Shown in pieces: positions 25,302 through 33,613 of a stretch of 64,000 bases of DNA. How positions within the stretch are numbered: the first letter of the stretch is position 1; each line of letters opens with the position of its first letter. The notes under the pieces were generated by a model. That model saw nothing but the letters and a program-made list of their open reading frames with translations, did not search any database and was not told the origin of the DNA. Source of the DNA: Glutamicibacter sp002979865 (GTDB taxonomy: Bacteria; Actinomycetota; Actinomycetes; Actinomycetales; Micrococcaceae); contig NZ_CP188297.1 of assembly GCF_050030965.1 (NCBI RefSeq), positions 3,224,001-3,288,000 of the forward strand. Reading direction: 5' to 3'. The position numbers and the translations under genes were made by a program.

Positions 25302-27416
25302 TTACTTGGCAGCGTTCTGCATGGAGGTTTCGGCAGCGGCTACAACAGCCTCGGTGGTGATGCCGAACTCGGAGTACAGCTTCTTGTAATCGGCGGAAGC
25401 GCCGAAGTGATCCAGCGAAATGATTTCGCCGTGCGCGCCGACCAGCTCGCGCCAGCCCTGGGCCACGCCGGCTTCAACCGAAACGCGGGCGGTGATGGCT
25501 GCCGGCAGGACCTCTTCGCGGTAGGCCGCGTCCTGCTTGGCGAACCATTCCAGCGACGGCAGCGAAACGACGCGGGCCGCGACGTTCTTGGCAGCCAGGG
25601 CTTCGCGGGCTTCGATAGCCAGCTCGACCTCGGAGCCGGTGGCCAGCAAGATGACATCCGGAGTGGTCTCCGCGCCATCGCGCACAGCCTCGGCGAGGAT
25701 GTAGCCGCCCTTCAGCGTGCCTTCGGCGCCGCGGAAGCCGGTGGCCGCGCGGTCGTAGATTGGCAGGTTCTGACGGGAGAGGACGATGCCCGACGGGGTG
25801 TCGGTCAGCTCGAGGATGCCGCGCCATGCGTAGGCGACTTCGTTGGCATCCGCTGGGCGGACGACGTCGAAGTTGGGGATGATGCGCAGCGAAGCGAGCT
25901 GCTCCACTGGCTGGTGGGTCGGGCCGTCTTCGCCCAGGCCGATGGAGTCGTGGGTCCACACGAAGATCGAGGGGACACCCATCAGCGCGGCCAAGCGGAT
26001 CGCCGGACGCTGGTAGTCCGAGAAGATCAGGAAGGTTCCGGAGAATGCACGGGTCGGGCTGGAGAGCACGATGCCGTTCACGATCGAGGCGGCGGCGTGC
26101 TCGCGGATGCCGAAGTGCAGCACGCGGCCGAACGGGCTGGCGGACCAGGAATCGGTGGAGCGGCGCTCGGGAGCGAAGGACTTCGCGGTCTCGATGGTGG
26201 TGTTGTTCGAACCGGCGAGGTCGGCAGAGCCGCCCCAGAGTTCTGGCAATTCATCGGCGATCGCGTTGATGACCTTGCCCGACGCGGCGCGGGTAGCCAT
26301 GGTGGAGCCTGGCTCGAAGGCCGGGATCTTCTCGGTCCAGCCCTCTGGCAATTCGCCAGCCTGCAGGCGCTCAAGCAGGGCGGCTTCTTCCGGATTGGCT
26401 GACTTCCAGGCCTCGAAGGTCTCGTTCCACGAGGCGTGCAGCTGCGCACCGCGGGTTACGACCTCGCGGGCGTGAGCCAGTACATCGTCCTCGATCTGGA
26501 AGTTCTTCTCGGGGTCGAAGCCCAGGATCGTCTTCAGGCCGGAAACTTCCTCGGTACCCAGCTTCGAGCCGTGGATGCCGCCGGTGTTCTGCTTGGTCGG
26601 CGATGGCCATCCGATGATGGTGCGCAGGCTGATGATCGATGGGCGGGAGGTCTCGGCCTTCGCGGCGCGCACAGCAGCATCGAGTGCGGCCATGTCCTCG
26701 ACGTATTCTCCGGTGACGGTCCAGTCCACGCGCTGGGTGTGCCAGCCGTAGGACTCGTAGCGGCCCAGCACGTCTTCGGTGAAGGCGATGTCGGTGTCGT
26801 TCTCGATGGAGATCTTGTTGTCATCGTAGATCACAACGAGGTTGCCCAGTTCCTGGTGGCCGGCCAGCGAGGAGGCCTCGGAGGTGACGCCTTCCTGCAG
26901 GTCGCCATCGGAAGCGATGACGTAGACAGTGTGGTCGAACGGGCTGGTCCCTGCCTCGGCAGCTGGATCCAGCAGGCCGCGCATGCGGCGCTGGGAGTAG
27001 GCGAAACCAACGGCGGAAGCCAGGCCCTGGCCCAGCGGACCGGTGGTGATCTCAACGCCGGCGGTGTGGCCGAACTCCGGGTGGCCCGGGGTCTTGGCGC
27101 CCCAGGTGCGCAGCGCTTCGATGTCTTCCATCTCCAGACCGTAGCCCGAGAGGAACAGCTGCAGGTACAGGGTCAGCGAGGTGTGGCCCGGGGAAAGCAC
27201 GAAACGGTCGCGGCCGATCCAGTTCGGATCCTTCGGATCGTGGCGCAGGTGCTTCTGGAAAATCAAGTAGGCGGCCGGAGCCAAGCTCATTGCGGTACCG
27301 GGGTGGCCATTGCCAACCTTTTCGACGGCGTCGGCTGCCAGGACACGGGTGGTGTCGATGGCCTTACGGTCCAACTCGGTCAGTGAGAATTCTTCTACTA
27401 AGGATTCAGTCGCCAC
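25302..27416 (-). CDS. tkt: Transketolase
   Basis: A 704-residue thiamine-diphosphate enzyme of the pentose phosphate pathway. The cofactor motif begins SDGDLQEGVTSEA and closes with DDNKIS about 25 residues later; the N-terminal NGHPGTAMS and the pyrimidine-domain block FGIREHAAASIVNG are typical. The frame is open 17 codons earlier to a GTG at 27467, but GTG 27416 has AGGA eight bases upstream and begins at the conserved part, so I prefer it. It is the first gene of the tkt-tal-pgi-zwf-opcA-pgl operon. Confidence 0.97.
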   Translation of the reverse strand: MATESLVEEFSLTELDRKAIDTTRVLAADAVEKVGNGHPGTAMSLAPAAYLIFQKHLRHDPKDPNWIGRDRFVLSPGHTSLTLYLQLFLSGYGLEMEDIEALRTWGAKTPGHPEFGHTAGVEITTGPLGQGLASAVGFAYSQRRMRGLLDPAAEAGTSPFDHTVYVIASDGDLQEGVTSEASSLAGHQELGNLVVIYDDNKISIENDTDIAFTEDVLGRYESYGWHTQRVDWTVTGEYVEDMAALDAAVRAAKAETSRPSIISLRTIIGWPSPTKQNTGGIHGSKLGTEEVSGLKTILGFDPEKNFQIEDDVLAHAREVVTRGAQLHASWNETFEAWKSANPEEAALLERLQAGELPEGWTEKIPAFEPGSTMATRAASGKVINAIADELPELWGGSADLAGSNNTTIETAKSFAPERRSTDSWSASPFGRVLHFGIREHAAASIVNGIVLSSPTRAFSGTFLIFSDYQRPAIRLAALMGVPSIFVWTHDSIGLGEDGPTHQPVEQLASLRIIPNFDVVRPADANEVAYAWRGILELTDTPSGIVLSRQNLPIYDRAATGFRGAEGTLKGGYILAEAVRDGAETTPDVILLATGSEVELAIEAREALAAKNVAARVVSLPSLEWFAKQDAAYREEVLPAAITARVSVEAGVAQGWRELVGAHGEIISLDHFGASADYKKLYSEFGITTEAVVAAAETSMQNAAK

Positions 27417-28122
27417 AGCGGCGTTCCTTCCATTCAGGCTTGGACGGGAGATATCTCCCGCTGACACGCAATACGCCGTCGCCTCCTGCTTCCTCCGGCT
27501 GTGCTTTATTCAGAGGGATGCAGGTCGCGACGGCGCAATCTGAGTCAACTCTATCGCGAAAAGGCGTATTGGGGCGTTGGATTTAGCAAGATGACACAGA
27601 ATTATTCGGTTTGCGCAGAAGGTGGACTTGATACGGCTATTCATGCCACGGCGTGAGCGAATTGCTCAGGCATTCTGCGCATTCGTGCGCAGGTGGCAGC
27701 CGGGGGATATGGGTGGCCGGGCACTTCTGCCAGCCGGTGCACGGCAACCAGCCAACGCTACAAAGAACAAGATTTGTTCCACTAGCGGCCATCAGTTGCC
27801 ATCTTTGTTCATTTGGGAGCAGGGTCCGGGGGACCGCGCGCAATCTGCCGAAATGCTGTTGGGCATTTGGAACTGGATGAGTTCTCCCGCCGCGCGGGGT
27901 TATTCCATCGAAGGCTCCCGGCTTGTCGACTTTGGCGTGCTGCAACGGTACGCGGGAAACGCTGGTTGGGGCGGGGGCTGCCTGCGGAAGATCGGTTCGA
28001 GGAGCAGAATCCGATGGGAGCGTGAAGCCGCAAAGGTGCATGGCTAGCCGCCGGGCAGGCGATTGCAGCGTCTTGAATTGAGCCAAATCACCATTTTTCA
28101 ACTGTGATCCTCTCCTGGGGAG
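27417..28122. other. Gene-free divergent region between tkt and ctaB
   Basis: About 700 bases with no gene I can support. Open frames at 27622-28047 (+) and 27637-28128 (-) overlap each other almost fully, have no ribosome site and match no family I know. The region must hold the tkt promoter, which I could not place, and the ctaB promoter at its right end. Confidence 0.55.
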
Positions 28123-28151
28123 TTTCAATCAATTTCTATCCAGCGTAGAAT
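28123..28151 (+). promoter_or_regulatory. Candidate ctaB promoter
   Basis: TAGAAT at 28146-28151 is a good -10 box, with TTTCAA at 28123-28128 as a weak -35 box at the ideal 17-base spacing. Transcription would start about 35 bases before the TTG of ctaB. Confidence 0.45.
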
Positions 28152-28194
28152 GACAGTGTCTGTCTTGTACCCGTGAAGAACTGAGTGCGTTTAA

Positions 28195-29172
28195 TTGAAG
28201 ACTCAAAGTGTCGCCGCAGCATCAGTGCCCCGCGCATCGCGTCAGCCTGATGAAAATGCCGGCGATTTTCTGAAGCGCAAGGCCAATGCCTACGTGGCGT
28301 TGACGAAGCCTCGCGTAATCGAGTTGCTGCTAGTGAGCACCCTTCCGACCATGATCTTTGCCGAACGGGGTTTCCCCTCCGTCTGGCTCATGATCTCCAC
28401 CCTTGTTGGTGGAGCTATGGCCGCAGGTGCTTCTGGTGCATTCAACTGCTATATCGATCGCGATATGGATAAGTTGATGAAGCGTACCAAGGGGCGCCCT
28501 TTAGTCACTGGGGACCTCACCCCGAGGGAAGCACTGGTCTTCTCTTGGGTATTGGCCATAGCCTCCCTGGTGGTTCTCTGGGTTGGCACCAATCCGCTGA
28601 CGACCGCCTTGGGCCTGGCTGCAATCCTCCTCTACGTCGTGTTCTACACTTTGATCCTCAAGCGCCGTACCGCTCAGAACATTGTCTGGGGTGGCATCGC
28701 CGGCTGCATGCCTGTGCTGATCGCTTGGGCCGCAGTGACCAACACAATTGAATGGCCAGCGATCATCCTGTTCCTGGTGATCTTCCTCTGGACCCCGCCG
28801 CATTACTGGCCGCTGTCCATGAAGTATGCGGATGACTACAACGCGGCTTCAGTGCCTATGCTGGGCGCGATCGCCAACGCTCGCCGCGTTTCGGTACAGG
28901 TTGTGCTCTACGCTTGGGCCACTGTCGTTTGCTCGATGCTGCTGGTCCCACTGGGTAGCGCAGGAATCGTTTACACCGCAATCGCTGGTGGCGCGGGCAT
29001 CTGGTTCGTCTACGAATCGCACGTGCTCTACCGCGAAGCGCAGAGCGACCATAAGCCGGCTGAGATCAACCGCAAGGCCATGAAGGTCTTCCATATCTCC
29101 ATTACCTACTTGTCGATCGTATTCCTGGCCTTGGCCATTGACCCGTTCGTGGGTAGCCCGCTGTTCGGCTAG
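28195..29172 (+). CDS. ctaB: Protoheme IX farnesyltransferase (heme O synthase)
   Basis: A 325-residue membrane prenyltransferase of the UbiA family that adds a farnesyl group to heme B for the cytochrome oxidase heme. The first aspartate-rich motif NCYIDRDMDKLMKRT (near 83-97) and the second, YADDYNAASVP (near 211-221), bind the diphosphate. About nine hydrophobic helices follow. The start is TTG at 28195, with no strong ribosome site, and an in-frame stop just upstream limits alternatives. ctaA, the next enzyme, lies 2.5 kb away on the other strand. Confidence 0.95.
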   Translation: MKTQSVAAASVPRASRQPDENAGDFLKRKANAYVALTKPRVIELLLVSTLPTMIFAERGFPSVWLMISTLVGGAMAAGASGAFNCYIDRDMDKLMKRTKGRPLVTGDLTPREALVFSWVLAIASLVVLWVGTNPLTTALGLAAILLYVVFYTLILKRRTAQNIVWGGIAGCMPVLIAWAAVTNTIEWPAIILFLVIFLWTPPHYWPLSMKYADDYNAASVPMLGAIANARRVSVQVVLYAWATVVCSMLLVPLGSAGIVYTAIAGGAGIWFVYESHVLYREAQSDHKPAEINRKAMKVFHISITYLSIVFLALAIDPFVGSPLFG

Positions 29173-29199
29173 GTTCAACGCCGCAGCTGAGCGTCGGTT

Positions 29200-29250
29200 A
29201 GCGCCCTTCCTGGAATCCAAATGAAAATGGATTCCAGGAAGGGCGCTTTT
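29200..29250 (+). terminator. Strong intrinsic terminator after ctaB
   Basis: A 20-bp perfect stem (29200-29219 with 29228-29247, starting AGCGCCCTTCC) around an AATGAAAA loop is followed by TTT. It lies 28 bases after the ctaB stop. Confidence 0.9.
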
Positions 29251-29345
29251 CTGCGTTCGAGCGTAGTTGCCCTTCGCATCGGCCAATGCATGCGCACTAT
29301 GCGTTTAGGCAGAAATTACTCTCATCGAGGGAAATAAGACTAGAT

Positions 29346-29372
29346 CTTGCTATGCAAGTCTTGCTACGCAAG
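29346..29372. promoter_or_regulatory. Tandem 13-bp palindromes, likely PadR operator
   Basis: CTTGCTATGCAAG (29346-29358) and CTTGCTACGCAAG (29360-29372) are two near-identical palindromes (arms CTTGC/GCAAG) repeated every 14 bases. They lie directly upstream of the -10 box of the padR-type gene, where a bound dimer pair would block transcription. Autoregulation by the PadR protein is inferred. Confidence 0.65.
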
Positions 29373-29373
29373 G

Positions 29374-29379
29374 TATGGT
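29374..29379 (+). promoter_or_regulatory. -10 box of the padR gene, leaderless type
   Basis: TATGGT ends six bases before the ATG at 29386 and lies just after the second palindrome. No ribosome-binding sequence is present. Confidence 0.5.
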
Positions 29380-29385
29380 TATCGC

Positions 29386-29736
29386 ATGTCCGATCAACGC
29401 GAGAAAATCGCCACGAATATACGCAAGGGCGTCCTTGAGTACTGTGTGCTGGCTTCGTTAGCCAGCGGAGATAAATACGGGTTGGAGCTGGCAGAAGAGC
29501 TCACCGCGCGGAAGCTTACCGCCGGCGAGGGGAGCCTGTATCCGTTGCTGGCGCGCATGAAAGCCACTGGGCTGGTAGAAACCTACTGGGAAGAAGGCGC
29601 GTCGGGACGCAAACGGAAGTACTACACCATTACCGAGCACGGGCATCTGATGGTTGGCGAGTTCCGCGGGGTATGGGAAGCAATTTCAATGCAAGTCACC
29701 GATCTACTTGGAGAGCAACATGGCATCGACAGCTGA
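29386..29736 (+). CDS. PadR-family transcriptional regulator
   Basis: A 116-residue winged-helix repressor. The PadR core is visible: LEYCVLASLASGDKYGLELAEEL, then GEGSLYPLLARMKATGLVETYWEE and the wing GRKRKYYTITEHG. Members bind palindromes as dimers and often control a membrane protein encoded next to them. The frame is open 13 codons further up, but that part covers the operator, and the ATG at 29386 follows the -10 box directly. Its last codons overlap the start of the HAAS membrane protein gene, so the two form one operon. Confidence 0.9.
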   Translation: MSDQREKIATNIRKGVLEYCVLASLASGDKYGLELAEELTARKLTAGEGSLYPLLARMKATGLVETYWEEGASGRKRKYYTITEHGHLMVGEFRGVWEAISMQVTDLLGEQHGIDS

Positions 29737-30676
29737 GCAGTACAGTGCGGAAGCGTATTTGCGGGAATTGGGGAAGCTCCTGCGCGGTGCTCCAAGGGAT
29801 ATGGGCTTAGAGCTTCTGGAGGATGTGGCGCAGCATATCGAGGATGGCCGAGCCCTAGGCAGGGATGATGACCAAATCCTCGCCGCGCTAGGCAGTCCTG
29901 AAACTGTTGCAGCCCCTCTGATGGCCGAGTACGCGGCTCCGCAGGAGCGGGCCATTCTACGCAGGAATAGCTTGGTGCTCGGTGCGGTGGCACTGGTCCT
30001 CGGTGTCCTTGTCTCCATCATCGATACGACTCTGGCAGATACCCTGGGTGACCTGATTTTTGGCGCTTCTGTGCCAGAAGGTGAGGGCAGTAGCTACGAC
30101 TCGATATATGAGCAAGGCGCATTGCAACTGCTGATCTTCGCAATATTCGGACTTGGCGTAGCGGCCACCGCGGTCATGAAGGGAAAAACGGCACGAATCT
30201 ACGGCTACGCGGCGGCCTTGTGCATGACAGCGCTCGTTGCCGGATTAATTACCAGCAGTGGAATCTTCTATATCCCGTCAATGGTCGCAGCATGGATGCT
30301 AGTCGGAATCAATGGGCGTTCGTCCAAATCGGTGAATCGAGAACCGCGTTCAAAGTTGATCCGCATCATTGGTGGCACTGCTCTGCTATTGCCAGTCGTG
30401 CTCCTGGGAGCCGCATCGTTCACGAGTATCGAGCCGAACGTCGCCGTATACGCATACCTTGCCCTGGGCTTGGCCTGCGGCATCGGGTTCTTGTCCAATT
30501 CCCGGATTGCTCTATGGGCTACCTGCGCTAACGGCGCCGCCCTTCTTGCGGTTTCCACCGTGGATCAAGGCCTGCTGCTTGCGGCATTCTGGCTAGCCGG
30601 AACAGTCTATTTCTTCTTTGGACTTTATGGTTTGATGTGGTTCACGCGCCGTGGAACGGCCGGGGGACAGCGTTAA
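29720..30676 (+). CDS. HAAS-domain membrane protein
   Basis: A 318-residue protein with an N-terminal HAAS-type helical domain (AEAYLRELGKLLRGAPRDMGLELLEDVAQHIED, then DDDQILAALGSPETVAAPLMAEY) and about seven hydrophobic segments after residue 75. HAAS domains are commonly encoded beside PadR regulators, and are thought to sense or bind a signal at the membrane. ATG 29720 has GGAGAG six bases upstream and overlaps the padR stop by 17 bases; the longer frame upstream is only padR coding sequence. The transported or sensed molecule is unknown. Confidence 0.8.
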   Translation: MASTAEQYSAEAYLRELGKLLRGAPRDMGLELLEDVAQHIEDGRALGRDDDQILAALGSPETVAAPLMAEYAAPQERAILRRNSLVLGAVALVLGVLVSIIDTTLADTLGDLIFGASVPEGEGSSYDSIYEQGALQLLIFAIFGLGVAATAVMKGKTARIYGYAAALCMTALVAGLITSSGIFYIPSMVAAWMLVGINGRSSKSVNREPRSKLIRIIGGTALLLPVVLLGAASFTSIEPNVAVYAYLALGLACGIGFLSNSRIALWATCANGAALLAVSTVDQGLLLAAFWLAGTVYFFFGLYGLMWFTRRGTAGGQR

Positions 30677-30680
30677 GCAA

Positions 30681-30721
30681 CTGGGGGTTGCCTTGCACAT
30701 CGAGTGCAGGGCAACCCCCAG
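30681..30721. terminator. Shared terminator between convergent genes
   Basis: CTGGGGGTTGCC (30681-30692) pairs with GGCAACCCCCAG (30710-30721), and inside it TGCAC pairs with GTGCA around the loop ATCGA. It lies between the HAAS gene and ctaA and can end both. Confidence 0.85.
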
Positions 30722-30737
30722 TCATTTACTCAGGATT

Positions 30738-31676
30738 CTAGGAATCGTTGCGCTGGTATTCCGGAAGGATGGCAGCCCGATCCCAGACGTTTGCGGAGGC
30801 GGCAAGCAGCAAGCTCGCGCCGAGCATGTGGGAGAGTACCAGGGCGACTGGCAGCCCATTGAAATGCTGGATGTAGCCAATTGCTGCCTGGACCGCAATT
30901 GCCGCGACAAGCCACCAGATGGCGATGCGAAGCTGGATGTTTCCGCCCTGCTTGTAGGCCAGAATCAGCACCACGATGGTTGCGGCAACGAGCAAGTACA
31001 CCGGAGCAGTATGCATGCGGGTTACCAGCAGCGGATCGAACAAGTGGCGCGGGGCATCGGCATCGCCTGCATGCGGTCCGGTGCCGGTCACGATAGTTCC
31101 GAATGCCACTGCGAGCAGGGAGAAGATCCATGCGGCGAAGGAGAGCTGGCGGATCGACTTGCTGCTCTGATCGAACTTGCGGTTCTTCAGTTCCTTGGCG
31201 GTGCGGTTCACCTGGAATGTTGCCATGATGACCAGTGCGCCGGAAATCAGGAAGTGCACCGAAACGACCCAAGCGTTCAGTCCGGTCCACACGGTGATGG
31301 CTCCGATGAGTGCCTGCAACGCGATGCCGGCGAGCAAGCCGATGGACAGCTTGAACAGGGTGCGGTGGGTAGGGCGCATCTTCCAGATGGAGATCAGGAA
31401 CGCGACAGCGATGACCAGCAGGACAAAGGTCAGCAGGCGGTTGCCGAACTCGATGATTCCATGGATGCCCATTTCCGGGACAGGGGTCATCGAACCGGGA
31501 ACGCAATTGGGCCAGTGGGAGCAGCCGAGGCCCGAATTCGTCAAGCGTACGGCTCCACCGGTGACGATAATGCCAATCTGCGAGATCAGGGATGCGATCG
31601 CGAGACCATGCACGAGGCGAGTGACCTTCGTGGGCAGTTTATCGGCCCAGCTCTGGGTGGCTTGGGCTGAAGACAT
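30738..31676 (-). CDS. ctaA: Heme A synthase
   Basis: A 312-residue COX15/CtaA membrane enzyme that oxidises heme O to heme A for the aa3 oxidase. Eight helices are expected. Visible are the cysteine pair in GLGCSHWPNC, the heme-ligand histidines in HGIIEFGNRLLT, VHFLIS, RMHTAPVYLL and LSHMLGASLL. The reading frame runs 65 codons further upstream into the permease gene, but ATG 31676 has GGGAGA seven bases before it. The ABC permease and ATPase genes lie just upstream on the same strand. With ctaB nearby, both steps of heme A synthesis are in the window. Confidence 0.94.
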   Translation of the reverse strand: MSSAQATQSWADKLPTKVTRLVHGLAIASLISQIGIIVTGGAVRLTNSGLGCSHWPNCVPGSMTPVPEMGIHGIIEFGNRLLTFVLLVIAVAFLISIWKMRPTHRTLFKLSIGLLAGIALQALIGAITVWTGLNAWVVSVHFLISGALVIMATFQVNRTAKELKNRKFDQSSKSIRQLSFAAWIFSLLAVAFGTIVTGTGPHAGDADAPRHLFDPLLVTRMHTAPVYLLVAATIVVLILAYKQGGNIQLRIAIWWLVAAIAVQAAIGYIQHFNGLPVALVLSHMLGASLLLAASANVWDRAAILPEYQRNDS

Positions 31677-31708
31677 TGAAATCTCCCTTTTCGGAATTTG
31701 GGTGGTGG

Positions 31709-32473
31709 TCAGCTCCATTTGAACAGCTTGATGGCTGCAAAGGAGCCAACTGCTGACCAAAGGATCAAGAAGATAAGGCCAGCAATGCTGAACTGGCCGT
31801 GGATCAGGGCATCGCGCATGGCATCGCCCAGCGCTGCCGATGGCAGCGCATTCAGGGTTGGCTGGGCCCAATCAGGGGCCATGCTCAAGGGGTAGAGGAC
31901 ACCGCCGGCACCGGCCAGCAGGATCCAGGCAAGGTTGGTGATCGCCAACGTCGCTTCAGGGCGGACGGTGCCGGCAATCAGCAGGCCTAGCGCGGTAAAC
32001 GCGGCTGCGCCCAAGAGCAGGAAGAGTATAGCCGGAGCAATGCCCCAAGGGTTCGGATGCCAGTCCAGGAACAACAAGGAGACAGAGCAGATTAAGACGA
32101 CCTGGATCAGCAGGACCGACAGCACGGCAATGACCTTGCCGAAAATCAGTCCGGTTTTCCCCAGCGGCGTAGTGGAGAACATGGTCAGCACGCCATAGCG
32201 GCGGTCAAATCCGGTGCCAATTCCCTGCCCGGTGAAAGCCGTCGAAATGACGCACAAGGCCAAGACGCCAGGAACGGCGGCATCAATGCTGCGGTCTGCG
32301 ACATCCTTGACCAGATCGGTCAGGGTGAGCACGAAGAGCGCAATGAGCGGCATGACAACAGCGAGAATGAGCTGTTCGCCATTGCTGAGCATCTGGATGG
32401 ATTCGTATTTACCCTGGTTCAGGATTCGGCGCAGTGGCGAGACAGCATTGGAGCGTGCCTGTGTTTGGCTCAT
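31709..32473 (-). CDS. ABC transporter permease
   Basis: A 254-residue ABC-2 type permease with six hydrophobic segments, after a polar N-terminus. The block VPGVLALCVISTAFTGQGIGTGFDRRYGVL and the late GGVLYPLS are typical of small exporter permeases that work with DrrA-like ATPases. Its start overlaps the end of the ATPase gene by four bases, and ctaA follows after 32 bases, so these three form one operon. The location beside ctaA and the suf operon is one I recall from other Actinobacteria; the exported molecule is not known. A link to heme or oxidase assembly is an inference. Confidence 0.85.
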   Translation of the reverse strand: MSQTQARSNAVSPLRRILNQGKYESIQMLSNGEQLILAVVMPLIALFVLTLTDLVKDVADRSIDAAVPGVLALCVISTAFTGQGIGTGFDRRYGVLTMFSTTPLGKTGLIFGKVIAVLSVLLIQVVLICSVSLLFLDWHPNPWGIAPAILFLLLGAAAFTALGLLIAGTVRPEATLAITNLAWILLAGAGGVLYPLSMAPDWAQPTLNALPSAALGDAMRDALIHGQFSIAGLIFLILWSAVGSFAAIKLFKWS

Positions 32474-33423
32474 GCCCTTCCCTCCTTCTGTGCGATTTCA
32501 AGGAAAACGTCTTCGAGGCTTCGTGACTGCAAGTTGAGCTCGGTTGGCAAAATGCCCTCCTGGAGCCACCAATGGGTTAGCCAGTTCAAGTGTTCGGGGG
32601 AGTTGACCCCGTCGAGCCGGTATTGGCCGGCTCCGGTCTCCTCCAGGTGCAATCCTGCCGGTGGTTCAGGTAGGCGCAGCCCTGCTGGGGCGGAGAAGGA
32701 CACCGGGCGGGTGTCCTGGTCTTCGGCAGCGCGGGCCGTCAGCTCGGCCACGGTGCCTTGCGCCACGGTGCAGCCCTTGTCGATGATGTAGACGTAGTCG
32801 CTGAGGCGTTGCGCGTCATCCATGAGGTGGGTGGTGAGGATGATGGCCTTTCCTGCATCGCGAAGTTCGGCAATGAGGTCGAAGACTACCTGGCGGGACT
32901 GCGGATCCAGCCCAGCACTTGGTTCATCGAGGAAGAGCACTTCCGGATCTCCGGCCAGCGCCAGGGCCAAGGCGACGCGCTGCTTCTGGCCACCAGAGAG
33001 ACGGCGGATCGTGCGGGTGCCAAATGATTCGAGATCCAACCGTGTGATCAACGCATCAATATCAATGGGCTTCTGATAGAGGGAAGCGACGTGCCTCAAG
33101 AGCGGAACCGGTCGCATTGAGGGTGGCAACCCTCCGTCTTGGAGCATGACTCCGACGCGGGAACGCAATTCGGGATTGTCGCCGAAGGGGTTCTGGCCCA
33201 GGAGTTCGACGGTTCCGCCTTCGGGCTGAAGCAGCCCCTGGGCACAAGCGAGGGTCGTGGATTTGCCGGCTCCGTTAGCTCCTAAAAGCGTGGTGACCTG
33301 ACCCGGATAAGCTTTTAGGGACACCGACTCCAGGACTCGCAACATGCGATTGTCCAAGGCGGGGACTGGACCTAAATCTTTAGCCAGCTCGTTGATGACA
33401 AGGCTGGGAGTTACAGAAGACAC
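32470..33423 (-). CDS. ABC transporter ATP-binding protein
   Basis: A 317-residue DrrA/CcmA-type ATPase. Walker A is GANGAGKST near 48-56, the signature is RLSGGQKQRVALALALA near 141-157, and Walker B with the catalytic Glu is LFLDEPSAGLD. A D-loop and switch His (LTTHL) follow. The last 80 residues form the C-terminal extension of this subgroup. The start is GTG 33423, with a TAGAAT box exactly six bases before it and no ribosome site. The permease and ctaA follow. It is divergent from sufR across about 190 bases. Confidence 0.9.
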   Translation of the reverse strand: MSSVTPSLVINELAKDLGPVPALDNRMLRVLESVSLKAYPGQVTTLLGANGAGKSTTLACAQGLLQPEGGTVELLGQNPFGDNPELRSRVGVMLQDGGLPPSMRPVPLLRHVASLYQKPIDIDALITRLDLESFGTRTIRRLSGGQKQRVALALALAGDPEVLFLDEPSAGLDPQSRQVVFDLIAELRDAGKAIILTTHLMDDAQRLSDYVYIIDKGCTVAQGTVAELTARAAEDQDTRPVSFSAPAGLRLPEPPAGLHLEETGAGQYRLDGVNSPEHLNWLTHWWLQEGILPTELNLQSRSLEDVFLEIAQKEGRA

Positions 33424-33429
33424 TGAAAC

Positions 33430-33435
33430 ATTCTA
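33430..33435 (-). promoter_or_regulatory. -10 box of the ABC-ctaA operon, leaderless type
   Basis: On the minus strand TAGAAT lies six bases before the GTG start at 33423. A -35 box could not be recognised. Confidence 0.5.
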
Positions 33436-33560
33436 CGACATGTCGAACTGGCTGAGCTGAGTGTTTTGTCACCAACCCTCGAGTTCCGTTGAGGTGGGCG
33501 GGACAATGGGAGTGTCAGAGGTTCGATTCAAGTAACGCACTAGTCGGGCAAGCATGTCCT

Positions 33561-33580
33561 TAGTAAGTCCTTCCTTACTA
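33561..33580. promoter_or_regulatory. Palindrome at the suf promoter, candidate SufR operator
   Basis: TAGTAAG (33561-33567) and CTTACTA (33574-33580) are exact inverted arms with a 6-base spacer. The site lies about 35 bases upstream of the likely sufR start, in the -35 region of the suf promoter. SufR proteins bind palindromes in the suf promoter; assignment of this one is inferred from place and symmetry. Confidence 0.55.
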
Positions 33581-33613
33581 GACCTAGAGCAAAAATTTAC
33601 GCATGATTGTGTT

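Noticed and set aside
22680..26402. A 1240-codon open frame on the plus strand
   Set aside because: It runs antisense over pgi, tal and most of tkt, all clear full-length enzymes. Long open antisense frames are common in GC-rich genes with strong codon bias, and its translation shows no family motif.
27622..28128. Overlapping frames of 141 and 163 codons between tkt and ctaB
   Set aside because: They lie almost fully on top of each other on opposite strands, lack ribosome sites and match no family. One or both must be chance.
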